A DNA stretch of 64,000 nucleotides from an uncultured Saprospiraceae bacterium (GTDB taxonomy: Bacteria > Bacteroidota > Bacteroidia > Chitinophagales > Saprospiraceae), in contig CALLPN010000008.1 of the NCBI GenBank assembly GCA_938015435.1, positions 92,176 to 156,175 of the forward strand, in the 5' to 3' direction. Below the pieces are notes generated by a model. The model worked only from the letters and a program-made list of their open reading frames with translations, did not search any database and was not told the origin of the DNA. Below are positions 7,418 through 16,482 of this stretch, piece after piece. A program made the position numbers and the translations under genes. The first letter of the stretch is position 1, and each line of letters opens with the position of its first letter.

Positions 7418-9886
7418 CTATTGCGTCCTGATTCTTTCTAATATTCCTCCATTATCAATTACTACTTCAGCATCCGCAAAACCTCGGTTAATAGCTCTAA
7501 TTTTTGCTGCATGTGCTTCTTCAATATCTCCAAATCCACTTAGAATAAATATTGTCCAACCTCCTTTAGTCCATTGTTCAATTTCACCTAATTGCTTAGC
7601 ACTTTTAATATCAAACCAAATAGGATCTTCATAAGAAGCTAATCTAACTTTGTATTGAGTTCCTTTACTACTTGGAGCTGTATAATTAGACCCGTTATAA
7701 TCGTATTCCTTTCCGGCTATGAATAATTCCATGTTGGAAGTGTTAAGCGACTCTGAAGTAATGAAAGCATCATTATAACCCTGTGCTTTTACATTTCTTA
7801 ACACCTTATTTGCTTCATATTTATCAGTGAAATAACCTAGTTTAATCTTAGTACTTGATTGACGGTACATCTTATAAATGTTACCATACTTGATTAGATT
7901 TTTGTAATCCGCTACATTACCCTTACTTCTTGATAAAGAGGCTAACTGTATAAAGTAAGCATTGCTAATAGCTGGAAGCAGATCACCGTAAGCAACTCTT
8001 TTTGCTCCGGCCATATTGATATCGGCTGTTATAGATCTAGATCCAGGAACCTCCGTAATTAGTTTGGTAGCCGATGGTTTAGATGTAATTACGTTACTTA
8101 CTACAGCCTCTTTTTCTTGTACTACTGTTTCTTCATTTACTACTGCTTTTTCTTGATTTACCTTTTCTTCAACAATAGATTCTTCAACAGTTACTATTTC
8201 TGTATTTATTGGAACTTCAATATTATTATTTAATTCCAAATTGTCAAGCTCTATTGTTGGCAATTCAGCTTTTTCATCTTCTATCGTTAAAGCTTGAGTT
8301 ATTACTTCACCATCCTTTACAGTACAAATCTTATTTTCTGCTACTTCGACTTCATGAGTTATTTCGATGGCTTCTTGATTGTTAGCGATTTTATGCTCTC
8401 CAACGATAGATAATACTTCAGATGAAACTTCAGTAGGGATAATTTCACTTACCACTACATTTCTATCTTCATTAGTTAACTCCTCATCAGCAGACAACAC
8501 TTTAATATTAGTAACTTCTTCATTGGCTACTAACTGTACAGATGAACTATTTATAGCTTCTTGTATTACTACAGATGCTGGAACATAATCACCACCTAAA
8601 GCAAATGCCTCAGGGACATCTACGTCATTATAAATTTCATTGATACTATAAACAATTTCTTGAGATGTGGGAATTCCATAATATATATCATCACCTCCTC
8701 TACCTCCTAACCTATTAGACGAAAAGTATAAAACTTTATTTCCCATTTTTTGTGCGGGATAATAATCGTCACCAGGAGAGTTAATTCCGTTACCTAGATT
8801 TAATGGATAGGTCCATTCTCCCATAACTACATCCGACTGAAACAAATCGTAACCTCCCATACCTGCATGATAATCGGAAGCAAAAAATAGATTCACACCA
8901 TCAAAAAAAGGAGTAATTTCATTTCCAATAGAATTTATTTCTGCACCTAAGTTTTGCGGTGCAGTCCATTCTCCATCTTTACTATAAGATACATAAAGAT
9001 CATATCCTCCAAATCCCCCTTGCCTATTAGATGAGAAGTACAAAGCACTTCCATCAAATGCAAGGTGCGGAAAAGCTGTCGAGCTATTCACTTCATTATA
9101 TTTAAATGGCACTTCATCAATAAAGTCTCCTCCATCAATCACCTGAGCAAAGTGAATAGCATGATCTTCATCTTTTTCAGCTACAGGTTCATGATTATTC
9201 ATCACGTTAGAAGTAGTAAATGCACAGATTTCATCATCTATTGAATAAGTCATGAAACCTAATCCATGTTGTGTTTTAAGAGCGGACCTTAATGGCATAC
9301 TCTCGACACCATTCTTTTTGATATATAATCTACATCCATCAACATCTGCATCTGAATCGTTATCTCTAAATGATGTAAAAACCATGTCATCCCCATAGAA
9401 TTTCATTGCTATGTCTGATTGCTTACTATTACAATCATCGAGCATCAATTCATATTTAGATTTTTCTCTCATGAGATTAAGAGCAAAATCACAACTCAGC
9501 ATATAATGCTCAGCCAATTCTACATCAACCATTTTATAATTAGAATAATAAGAAGCCGCATTATCATATTCCGCAATACTTTTTAGTAAATGACCATAAT
9601 ATAAATTATAAACAACCGGAACATCAGCGTTAGCCATTCCTATCTCGTACCATTCTTTTGCTTCTAATACTTTATTCGTTCTTCTAAGACATTCAGCAAT
9701 CTGAAGCTTTAGTACATTTCTATCTGGATACTTAGCTAAAGCCTTGATATAAGTACTATAAGCCTTGTCATAGGCCCTTAATTCAAATTGCTTATTGGCC
9801 TTTTTGATGATCTTTTGCGCAGTAAGTGTCGTCGAAATACTTACTAAACAAAGCAATACCAGTAATTGTAATTTTCTAGTAATCAT
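7418..9886 (-). CDS. PorE-like TPR/PD40 outer-membrane-associated protein with two C-terminal SPOR-like repeats
   Basis: An exported protein of 822 residues. It has a signal peptide (about 1-24, ending TLTAQ), then TPR-like helices (about 25-130: KANKQFELRAYDKAYSTY, ECLRRTNKVLEAKEWYE). A beta-propeller of PD40/WD40-like repeats follows, shown by three blocks of the form LYFSSNRQGGFGGYDLY, LFFASDYHAGMGGYDLF and LYFSSNRLGGRGGDDIYY. Next is a Glu/Val-rich linker of about 200 residues. The C-terminal part contains two related modules (about 645-715 and 735-815: YFIQLASL ... GYFTDKYEANKVLRNVKAQGY, and YKVRLASY ... HAAKIRAINRGFADAEVV) resembling SPOR peptidoglycan-binding domains. T9SS PorE has TPR-PD40 followed by CarboxypepD_reg and OmpA-like domains; here SPOR-like repeats take the place of the OmpA peptidoglycan-binding domain. 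The role is inferred to be envelope anchoring. Confidence 0.85.
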   Translation of the reverse strand: MITRKLQLLVLLCLVSISTTLTAQKIIKKANKQFELRAYDKAYSTYIKALAKYPDRNVLKLQIAECLRRTNKVLEAKEWYEIGMANADVPVVYNLYYGHLLKSIAEYDNAASYYSNYKMVDVELAEHYMLSCDFALNLMREKSKYELMLDDCNSKQSDIAMKFYGDDMVFTSFRDNDSDADVDGCRLYIKKNGVESMPLRSALKTQHGLGFMTYSIDDEICAFTTSNVMNNHEPVAEKDEDHAIHFAQVIDGGDFIDEVPFKYNEVNSSTAFPHLAFDGSALYFSSNRQGGFGGYDLYVSYSKDGEWTAPQNLGAEINSIGNEITPFFDGVNLFFASDYHAGMGGYDLFQSDVVMGEWTYPLNLGNGINSPGDDYYPAQKMGNKVLYFSSNRLGGRGGDDIYYGIPTSQEIVYSINEIYNDVDVPEAFALGGDYVPASVVIQEAINSSSVQLVANEEVTNIKVLSADEELTNEDRNVVVSEIIPTEVSSEVLSIVGEHKIANNQEAIEITHEVEVAENKICTVKDGEVITQALTIEDEKAELPTIELDNLELNNNIEVPINTEIVTVEESIVEEKVNQEKAVVNEETVVQEKEAVVSNVITSKPSATKLITEVPGSRSITADINMAGAKRVAYGDLLPAISNAYFIQLASLSRSKGNVADYKNLIKYGNIYKMYRQSSTKIKLGYFTDKYEANKVLRNVKAQGYNDAFITSESLNTSNMELFIAGKEYDYNGSNYTAPSSKGTQYKVRLASYEDPIWFDIKSAKQLGEIEQWTKGGWTIFILSGFGDIEEAHAAKIRAINRGFADAEVVIDNGGILERIRTQ

Positions 9887-9969
9887 GAGTCATTTAATTG
9901 GTTATGATGGTAAGTTGTTATGCCTTAGTAACTTACCTGATATATATCAATATATTAATATACCACAAT

Positions 9970-9977
9970 CAAAGATA
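9970..9977 (-). promoter_or_regulatory. Candidate -7 element of the PorE-like gene
   Basis: Reads TATCTTTG on the minus strand, an exact TAnnTTTG match, giving a leader of roughly 75-80 bases before the ATG at 9886. Confidence 0.5.
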
Positions 9978-10204
9978 TAAAAACTATTAGTTGCTAGGTA
10001 ACTATATATGCTAAAATGTTTACATATGATTATTTTAACATGTATAAATAAATTTGGTTGTAGTGTTTAATTTAATATTGGCCTCGCAATTGTCTCTATG
10101 CACACTAATTACATTCAAGTCAATAACTAGTGTATCTCAAATAGACTTAGTCAGATATTATTCATTATCTTTCCATATATCTATAACCCATATTAGATTT
10201 CGTC
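9978..10204. other. Divergent intergenic region
   Basis: AT-rich sequence between the PorE-like gene and the subtilase. A 95-codon frame that starts at 10054 overlaps the subtilase start in another frame and is not protein-like. No repeat is seen. Confidence 0.35.
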
Positions 10205-12886
10205 ATGAAGAAATGCATCCAACTCCAACTGTTTACCACTATAATAATCAGTTTTTATCTCACCAGCACTCTAGATGCGCAGAGATTAGATCATGTGCAA
10301 GGAGATATCATGATATCATTAGAATTGGAGAAACATCCTGATCAATTTACTCAACAGCTATCAAGGTCTATGGGCTTTGATTTAGAGATTAGTTATGAAC
10401 AGGTAGCTTCATTACCTTTGAATGTCTGGTTATTGAAATTTGATTATAACACAGTAAATGAAATCACATTACTTCAGAAGGTTAAGTCTATTCCTAGTAT
10501 TCATCATGCTCAATACAATCATGTCATAAAACTTAGAAATACACCGGATGATCCTCGCTTTGATGAGCAATGGCAATATATAAACACAGGCATAAACACT
10601 GGAATAGCCGGAGCAGACCTCGATATGGATCTCGCTTGGGATATTACGACTGGAGGTTTAACGGCCCAAGGTGATACTATAGTAGTCGCCGTAATTGATG
10701 ATGGTATCGACCTTAATCATGAAGATCTCAAGGCCAACTTGTGGAAAAACTATGCTGAGATTCCTGGCAATGGAATAGATGATGACAATAACGGTTATAT
10801 TGATGATTATCTCGGTTGGAATAGCAATGAGGAGAATGATAATGTCTTTAATGACGACCATGGAACAAGCGTATCTGGAATCATTGGTGCCAAAGGTAAT
10901 AATGGCGTAGGAGTGGCAGGAGTTAACTGGGATGTAAAGATCATGACCATAAATGCGATTCCTGCTCCAGAGTCAGGAGTAGTAGCAGCTTATTCGTATG
11001 CTTGGTCTCAACGTAAAATATATAATGACACCGACGGTGCTAAAGGAGCTTTCGTAGTAGCTACAAATTCTTCTTTTGGATTAGGTATATCGGCAGAAGA
11101 AGCACCTCTTTGGTGTGATTTTTATAATATTTTGGGGCAAGAAGGTATTATTAATGCTGGAGCAACCAGTAATTCTAGTTTGAATGTGGATGTCACTGGT
11201 GATGTGCCTTCCAACTGTACTAGTGAATATCTTTTAGTAGTAACGAATATGCTCTGGACAGATGAGAAACGTAATGCTGCTGGATATGGTGCTAAGAGTG
11301 TAGATTTAGGAGCGTATGGTCAAAATGTATTTACCACGTATCGAAACAATAGTTATAACGATTCTTTTGGTGGGACATCTGCCGCAACTCCGCATGTAAC
11401 TGGTGTTGCAGCACTTTTGTATTCCATGGATTGTGACGCTCTCATTATTGAAGCCAAAAACAATCCTTCGGGAGCAGCATTGGCCGTTAAGAACTATATT
11501 CTAAATGGAGTTATTCCCAATGAGTCTTTGCAAGGAATTACAACAACAGAAGGGAAGTTGAACACAGCAAACACATTGCAATTAGGTATAAATGCATGTA
11601 GTGATTGTCCGCCTCCTATTGCCATAAGTGTAAATAATGAATTGCCCTTTTCTACTTCGTTAGATTGGTCGCAAGTCAACGGAGCTGATAATTATGATGT
11701 GCGATTTAGAGAAAGTGGATCCACCAATTGGACTGAAGTTTCTAATATATCTCCTCCCTATTCATTGGGAAACTTGTTAGCATGTACGATTTATGAAGTT
11801 GAAGTTAAATCTAACTGCATGCCTGGTAATAGTGATTATGGTTTTTCTCAATATATCATGACTACCGGTTGCTGTGAGTTGCCAGATGTAATATCTGTAG
11901 ATAGCAACGATGACAATGTATTTTTTACCTGGGCTGAAGATGAGTTTGTATCTACATACGTACTAGAATATAGATTGTTAGGTTCTGAAGAATGGATTAT
12001 GGAAACATTAAGTGAAAATAACTTTGTGTTGACAGATGTGACACCCTGTATCTCTTATGAAGCTAGATTGACTGCTATGTGTAGTGATTTTAGTTCGGTA
12101 TCAGATGTAAGTGATATCATAATATTTACCACTGAATGTGGATCTTGTACAGGAGCTGGATATTGCTCTTTAGAAGATATATTAGATAACGGATCTGAAT
12201 GGATGGATAGTATTGCCATCGGCCAACTCATGTTTCGAAGTGGAAAAGACGATAATGCTTATGGCAACTATCTAGGTGGCCCCAGTACTAGTCTTTTGAA
12301 AGGAAGTATCGTTCCGATCACATTGGTACCTGGTTTTACATCTACTTCCTATGATGAGTATTTCACAGTGTGGATAGATTGGAATAACGATGAGATATTT
12401 GATGATGCTACAGAACTAGTCTTCCAATCTATGGAGGCTACAGAGCAAGCCATTGACGGCACGGTATTTATTCCAGAGTCAGCGAATCTTGGAAGTACAA
12501 GAATGCGTATTGTAATGAATTTTGAATCGAAAAAAGGACCCTGCGGTCCTGGATCACAATCATTTAGATTTGGGGAGGTAGAAGATTACTGTGTAGATAT
12601 TACAGACGTTAACAATACTGACAATCTACTCAATGGATTGGATATTACACTTTTGAAAAATCCCGTTGTAGAGTCCATTGAATTGAAAGTGATAACTGAA
12701 TCATCTACAGATCTCGAGGTTAATGTATATACTATTGATGGCAAGCAAGTCATTTCTGATATTTGGAATGCTTCTGCTGGGATTACTAATCAAAATATTG
12801 GAGTGGAAAATCTGTCTAATGGCCTATATTTAGTGAGAATATCTGACGGAACTAGATCTAATACATACAAGATCATCAAACTTTAG
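10205..12886 (+). CDS. Secreted subtilisin-like protease (S8) with fibronectin, GEVED and T9SS sorting domains
   Basis: An extracellular serine endopeptidase of 893 residues. It has a signal peptide (about 1-25, ending STLDAQ) and an N-terminal propeptide-like region to about 110. The S8 catalytic triad is complete: Asp165 in VVAVIDDGIDLNHEDL, His219 in DDHGTSVSGI and Ser392 in GGTSAATPHVTGVAALL. Two fibronectin type III-like domains follow (about 475-655: YDVRFRESGSTNW, YVLEYRLLGSEEW). A GEVED domain comes next (about 675-800: FTVWIDWNNDEIFDD ... FRFGEVEDYCVDI). The last 75 residues form a Por-type sorting domain (VNVYTIDGKQV, NLSNGLYLVRIS), so export should go through T9SS with attachment or release at the surface. 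Likely roles are nutrient proteolysis or maturation of other surface proteins (inferred). No partner gene is adjacent. Confidence 0.95.
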   Translation: MKKCIQLQLFTTIIISFYLTSTLDAQRLDHVQGDIMISLELEKHPDQFTQQLSRSMGFDLEISYEQVASLPLNVWLLKFDYNTVNEITLLQKVKSIPSIHHAQYNHVIKLRNTPDDPRFDEQWQYINTGINTGIAGADLDMDLAWDITTGGLTAQGDTIVVAVIDDGIDLNHEDLKANLWKNYAEIPGNGIDDDNNGYIDDYLGWNSNEENDNVFNDDHGTSVSGIIGAKGNNGVGVAGVNWDVKIMTINAIPAPESGVVAAYSYAWSQRKIYNDTDGAKGAFVVATNSSFGLGISAEEAPLWCDFYNILGQEGIINAGATSNSSLNVDVTGDVPSNCTSEYLLVVTNMLWTDEKRNAAGYGAKSVDLGAYGQNVFTTYRNNSYNDSFGGTSAATPHVTGVAALLYSMDCDALIIEAKNNPSGAALAVKNYILNGVIPNESLQGITTTEGKLNTANTLQLGINACSDCPPPIAISVNNELPFSTSLDWSQVNGADNYDVRFRESGSTNWTEVSNISPPYSLGNLLACTIYEVEVKSNCMPGNSDYGFSQYIMTTGCCELPDVISVDSNDDNVFFTWAEDEFVSTYVLEYRLLGSEEWIMETLSENNFVLTDVTPCISYEARLTAMCSDFSSVSDVSDIIIFTTECGSCTGAGYCSLEDILDNGSEWMDSIAIGQLMFRSGKDDNAYGNYLGGPSTSLLKGSIVPITLVPGFTSTSYDEYFTVWIDWNNDEIFDDATELVFQSMEATEQAIDGTVFIPESANLGSTRMRIVMNFESKKGPCGPGSQSFRFGEVEDYCVDITDVNNTDNLLNGLDITLLKNPVVESIELKVITESSTDLEVNVYTIDGKQVISDIWNASAGITNQNIGVENLSNGLYLVRISDGTRSNTYKIIKL

Positions 12887-13155
12887 TCGATATACTTATA
12901 ATCTTCAGTATAAAAATTAGACTTCTTCCTTTTTATTGTACTTATTTAACTTGGAGTAAGAAATTCTGTATTTGAAAGAATTTCAAATGATAATTGTGGC
13001 TTTATAGTTACTATATAGCATGTAAATCAAGCACTTAGCTATAAGTCAATATGTTTATCGCTTTTTGAGCTATCAAAAATGTTAGCCAACTGTCTTTTTT
13101 AGAATAATATTCTGAATTATTACTCAAGCAATCGAAATAGATCGATATTTCGTCT
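12887..13155. other. Intergenic region
   Basis: No gene, repeat or clear terminator was recognised between the subtilase stop and the candidate small-RNA promoter at 13156. Confidence 0.3.
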
Positions 13156-13316
13156 TATATTTGTACTATCAAAAATATTAATTGGCAAGTTGCAAATTAT
13201 CTCTTCCCATGTTTACGAGTTTAGAGCTGATTAGTATTTGAGATTTATTCAGATACGGTTATTTGATTAAGTAAAATAGCTCATTGACGAAAGTCAATGA
13301 GCTATTTCTTTTTATT
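13156..13316 (+). ncRNA. Candidate small RNA (orphan promoter plus strong terminator)
   Basis: TATATTTG at 13156-13163 matches the -7 consensus exactly, and no open reading frame follows. The segment ends in a very strong intrinsic terminator. A transcript of about 140 bases starting near 13170 is therefore predicted. Its sequence does not match any RNA family I can recognise. The terminator could alternatively only serve the leftward hydroxylase gene whose stop is at 13356. No -33 element is clear. Confidence 0.35.
13274..13316 (+). terminator. Strong bidirectional terminator
   Basis: A perfect 15-bp stem, AAATAGCTCATTGAC / GTCAATGAGCTATTT, with loop GAAA is followed on the plus strand by CTTTTTATT. 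On the minus strand it is followed by only a short T tract, about 40 bases after the stop of the hydroxylase gene, so it may terminate both sides. Confidence 0.85.
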
Positions 13317-13355
13317 CTCTGATCTATTATCGATTAATGGATCAAGGATGATAAT

Positions 13356-14375
13356 CTATTTGAACCCATTTAGGCTTTGACCAGTAAATGTATCTGGAAA
13401 TTCTTCTACCCCAGGGAATCCCAGTTTATTACTTCTCCCCTCTTTAGGTACATACGCAGTACCGAATATATAATCCCAACAAGCTAAAGTTAGTCCAAAA
13501 TTAACTCCGTAATATCTATCCGATGGCAGGTCCTCTGTATGATGCCAAATATGCATTTCTGGACTATTAAATAATATTCGCATGATAGGACCTAAAACTA
13601 ATACACCTACTGCACCAAGGCCTAATATAACCGCCGCCTGTATAAGTAAAGATGGCTCTGTAAGGATAGACACATCAAATAACCCTCCAGCAATTACGAT
13701 TCCTGACAACATACCCACGATTCCCCCTGTTACTTTTCCACTTACTGAGATGTTACTATGGTTAAAATGTCCCCAAGCCAATGTGAATATGTGAATAATG
13801 AAAAAATCGTGTAACCCAATACCAAGTAAGGCAAGTGGTATGTATTCCAGAGTACGATATACAATATTTTCCATCCAATGATATCTTAGGTGCGCAGCGA
13901 AGCCCATCTCTTGTACCGAATGATGCACCTTATGGAACTCCCACAATCTCTCAGACCTGTGAAGTAATCGATGTATCCACCATTGTACAAAATCACGTAC
14001 AAAGAAGCCCACTAATAGAATGGCCCATATTGGCCAAGTATTCATAGGGTTACTTGCTTGCAAATCAAAACCTCCACTCAGAGCATGAATACCGTCATTA
14101 AATAGTTCTACAATTACATCAGATGCTGCATTGTAAATAACTAGCGAAAACAGGAAGAAATTGAAAAACATATAAAAACCATCCAACCAAAAATCTCTTC
14201 TTAAGACTTCTTGTTTCTTTCGCCATGGAATTACCACTTCTAGCAAAAAGAAAAAGGCTGAAACTATTATCAACCACCAGAAATAAGACTTCCATGACGG
14301 GTTAGTGATATCATTCCAAAGATAATTGGCGTAGCCGCCATATCCATTCAGAAATACTTTTAGGTAATTTTCCAT
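13356..14375 (-). CDS. Sterol desaturase / fatty acid hydroxylase family membrane protein
   Basis: An integral membrane di-iron oxygenase of 339 residues with about six hydrophobic segments. The histidine clusters that bind the two irons are intact: HRLLHRSERLWEFHKVHHS gives HxxxH and HxxHH, HLRYHWMEN lies between, and HIWHHTEDLPSDRYYGVNFG gives the last HxxHH. The family inserts hydroxyl groups or double bonds into sterols, carotenoids or lipid chains; the substrate here is unknown. In bacteria such proteins often act on membrane lipids or hopanoid/carotenoid-like compounds. It is transcribed toward the terminator at 13.3 kb and has no obvious operon partner; the lipoprotein gene upstream on the same strand is 85 bases away. 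Confidence 0.93.
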   Translation of the reverse strand: MENYLKVFLNGYGGYANYLWNDITNPSWKSYFWWLIIVSAFFFLLEVVIPWRKKQEVLRRDFWLDGFYMFFNFFLFSLVIYNAASDVIVELFNDGIHALSGGFDLQASNPMNTWPIWAILLVGFFVRDFVQWWIHRLLHRSERLWEFHKVHHSVQEMGFAAHLRYHWMENIVYRTLEYIPLALLGIGLHDFFIIHIFTLAWGHFNHSNISVSGKVTGGIVGMLSGIVIAGGLFDVSILTEPSLLIQAAVILGLGAVGVLVLGPIMRILFNSPEMHIWHHTEDLPSDRYYGVNFGLTLACWDYIFGTAYVPKEGRSNKLGFPGVEEFPDTFTGQSLNGFK

Positions 14376-14460
14376 AAATCAAATATATAAGTTCCCTAAC
14401 AAAGAATGAGTTACTTAGGTTACACAAAATCGTTATATGTCTGACAATATAAGTATTCAA

Positions 14461-15411
14461 TTACAAATTGATTTCCGAATCTATTATATATTCCTTGCTA
14501 ACACCTAACGAAAGACTTGAAGCATTCGTGACTTTACACTTTCGTAGTACGGGATTAAAATTGAAAAGCAGAGGGCCTTGTTCGTCATCACTTTCACCAG
14601 TAACATAGTCAATAACCACATGATCAAAATACATTTGAAATGATTTTAAACTTGGAGCATAGCTAGAAAAAGCGACATCTCCAGTTTTCAAATTCTTAAA
14701 TGAGCTATTCTGAATGTTTATATTGTCACTATTGTAAAGGTCAATGTTGAAGCCAAACGAATTTTCAATTTGCATCTCAAAAATCAAAACGTTGGTCACT
14801 TCATCTGTATTAAACGCAGAAAGAGGTGTATTAGCCATTTCGATATAATCAAGAATGATATCTGAACTTTTTCTCATGGTAAGCATACGCTTCATACATT
14901 CGTCATTACGACAGACTTCCAATGCAGGATAAGCAATATCTAAGGTTAGATTGGTAAGCCATACACTTGAACTACCATAGATCATGATAGAAGTTAACTT
15001 AGGATCCACAAACTTTATCGTTGGTTTTCCTACACCCTGCAATTTGATGTGATGATAATTATTAAGCAATAATCTATTTTCTAGATGATAGACACCATCT
15101 TGAATCATAAGCACTCGATCAGAACCTAATGCCGCAAACAATTCTGAAGGATTATATACTTGAAATGTATCTTGATATGATTGTTTAAGGCTAATATCCG
15201 GTGCATCATCATAGACCTTTGGTTTAGAATCTAGTAACTCCATGGGGATACCCATTATACTGTCATCCACATTATGATTAAGTTCTGTTGGGATCGAATG
15301 TGATGCCCTATTTTCATGTGCTTCAGCAATGGTCACCATATCATCAGAATCAGTTTTACAACCAATAACTAGGCTTAATCCAATAGCCAAAACGAAATAC
15401 ATTTTTAACAT
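14461..15411 (-). CDS. Predicted lipoprotein with parallel beta-helix (pectate-lyase-like) fold
   Basis: 316 residues. The N-terminus is a lipoprotein signal with lipobox LVIGC (Cys18), so it is probably anchored in a membrane. Residues about 85-316 show short repeated beta-helix rungs: HIKLQGVGKPTIKF, SVWLTNLTLDI, SDIILDYIEMANTP, VTNVLIFEMQIENS and NINIQNSSFKNL. This is the pattern of right-handed beta-helix proteins with PbH1-type repeats. No catalytic residues of a lyase or hydrolase can be assigned, so a binding or structural role is equally possible. A YNPSELFAALGSDRVLMIQDG segment starts the helix, as in many secreted chondroitinase/pectate-lyase-like proteins. The start was chosen from the signal peptide. 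Confidence 0.75.
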   Translation of the reverse strand: MLKMYFVLAIGLSLVIGCKTDSDDMVTIAEAHENRASHSIPTELNHNVDDSIMGIPMELLDSKPKVYDDAPDISLKQSYQDTFQVYNPSELFAALGSDRVLMIQDGVYHLENRLLLNNYHHIKLQGVGKPTIKFVDPKLTSIMIYGSSSVWLTNLTLDIAYPALEVCRNDECMKRMLTMRKSSDIILDYIEMANTPLSAFNTDEVTNVLIFEMQIENSFGFNIDLYNSDNINIQNSSFKNLKTGDVAFSSYAPSLKSFQMYFDHVVIDYVTGESDDEQGPLLFNFNPVLRKCKVTNASSLSLGVSKEYIIDSEINL

Positions 15412-15586
15412 AGTTCAAGAAATTAATGTACTAACCTATCAAATGGTATCATTAGGAGAAAATTGTTTAACACGAAGTATTTGTACTTACAAACCTAACA
15501 ACATATCTTATTTTTTGCACTATGTTTACCTTGTGGATAACAAAATCACCAATATTCACGTCTTATAGGTATAACATGCAATTTTT

Positions 15587-16402
15587 ATGAGATTTACTTT
15601 TTCTTTCTTTTTTACAATCCTAATTTCAACAGTCGCTTTCAGCCAAGACTTATTAAAGGTTGATTTCTACAAAATAACTGACGGTTACGTGATATATGCG
15701 GATAACAATGAGTTATCTCCAGTATCTGTTCAGATAGATCTCGATCTTAATAACATGAGATCTACAATGGGGAATCACAAAATTTTTGTCATTCCACCTC
15801 AGGTATCTAATTATGAGATAACGAGGGCTATAACCATTGATAAGAGTCAATACAGTAATTTTCATGTCAATACATTATCAGGATTAGGTGATCACACTCA
15901 GACTGATTATGACTATGAATATTCTTACGATCTACCTTACGACTCACAAGTCACACATAAGGTTATACAAGGATATGATGGGCGTTTTTCGCATCGACAT
16001 CAACATGCATTAGACTTTAACATACCTGCTGGCGGCAGAATATTAGCGGCAAGAGGTGGCGTGGTAGTCGATGTGGAAGATCGCAATAGTAGAAGTTGTG
16101 AAAGTCGTAGCTGTAACAAGTTCAATAATTATGTAAGAGTCTATCATTCCGATGGCACCTTCGCTGAGTATACGCATATAAAGCGAGGTAGTTCTCAAGT
16201 AAGGAAAGGAGATCGAGTTACCCAAGGACAACATATTGCATCAAGTGGTAAAGTGGGTTGGGCGACAGGAGCTCATTTGCACTTTGAGGTGTTTTTGATG
16301 AAGCTTAACAAAAAGGTAACTGTACCCACTAAGTTTAAGATATCGAAGAATATGCCACCGCAACAGTTAGTAGCCAAGAAGTCATATAGAAAGGATTATT
16401 AG
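15587..16402 (+). CDS. Secreted M23 family metallopeptidase (LytM-type)
   Basis: A zinc endopeptidase of 271 residues, expected to cut peptide cross-links of peptidoglycan in the periplasm. It has a signal peptide (about 1-19, ending VAFSQ) and an N-terminal beta-rich region of about 110 residues of unknown role. The peptidase domain follows (about 140-250). FSHRHQHALDFNIPAGG carries the first zinc ligands in the FSH...ALDF form common in Bacteroidota. VRVYHSDGTFAEYTHI follows, then VGWATGAHLHFEVF with the HxH motif. All ligands appear present, so it should be active rather than an EnvC-like regulator. A CESRSC loop inserted after the first beta-hairpin may form a disulfide. Confidence 0.92.
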   Translation: MRFTFSFFFTILISTVAFSQDLLKVDFYKITDGYVIYADNNELSPVSVQIDLDLNNMRSTMGNHKIFVIPPQVSNYEITRAITIDKSQYSNFHVNTLSGLGDHTQTDYDYEYSYDLPYDSQVTHKVIQGYDGRFSHRHQHALDFNIPAGGRILAARGGVVVDVEDRNSRSCESRSCNKFNNYVRVYHSDGTFAEYTHIKRGSSQVRKGDRVTQGQHIASSGKVGWATGAHLHFEVFLMKLNKKVTVPTKFKISKNMPPQQLVAKKSYRKDY

Positions 16403-16482
16403 CATTCTAATTTTGAGTGTTATAAACTGTTTAAACCCAATGGTCAAATATTCTTTGTCTTATCAATTATTATCTTTACACC

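Noticed and set aside
10054..10341. 95-codon frame overlapping the start of the subtilase
   Set aside because: It covers the true signal peptide of the protease in another frame and shows no protein-like features of its own.
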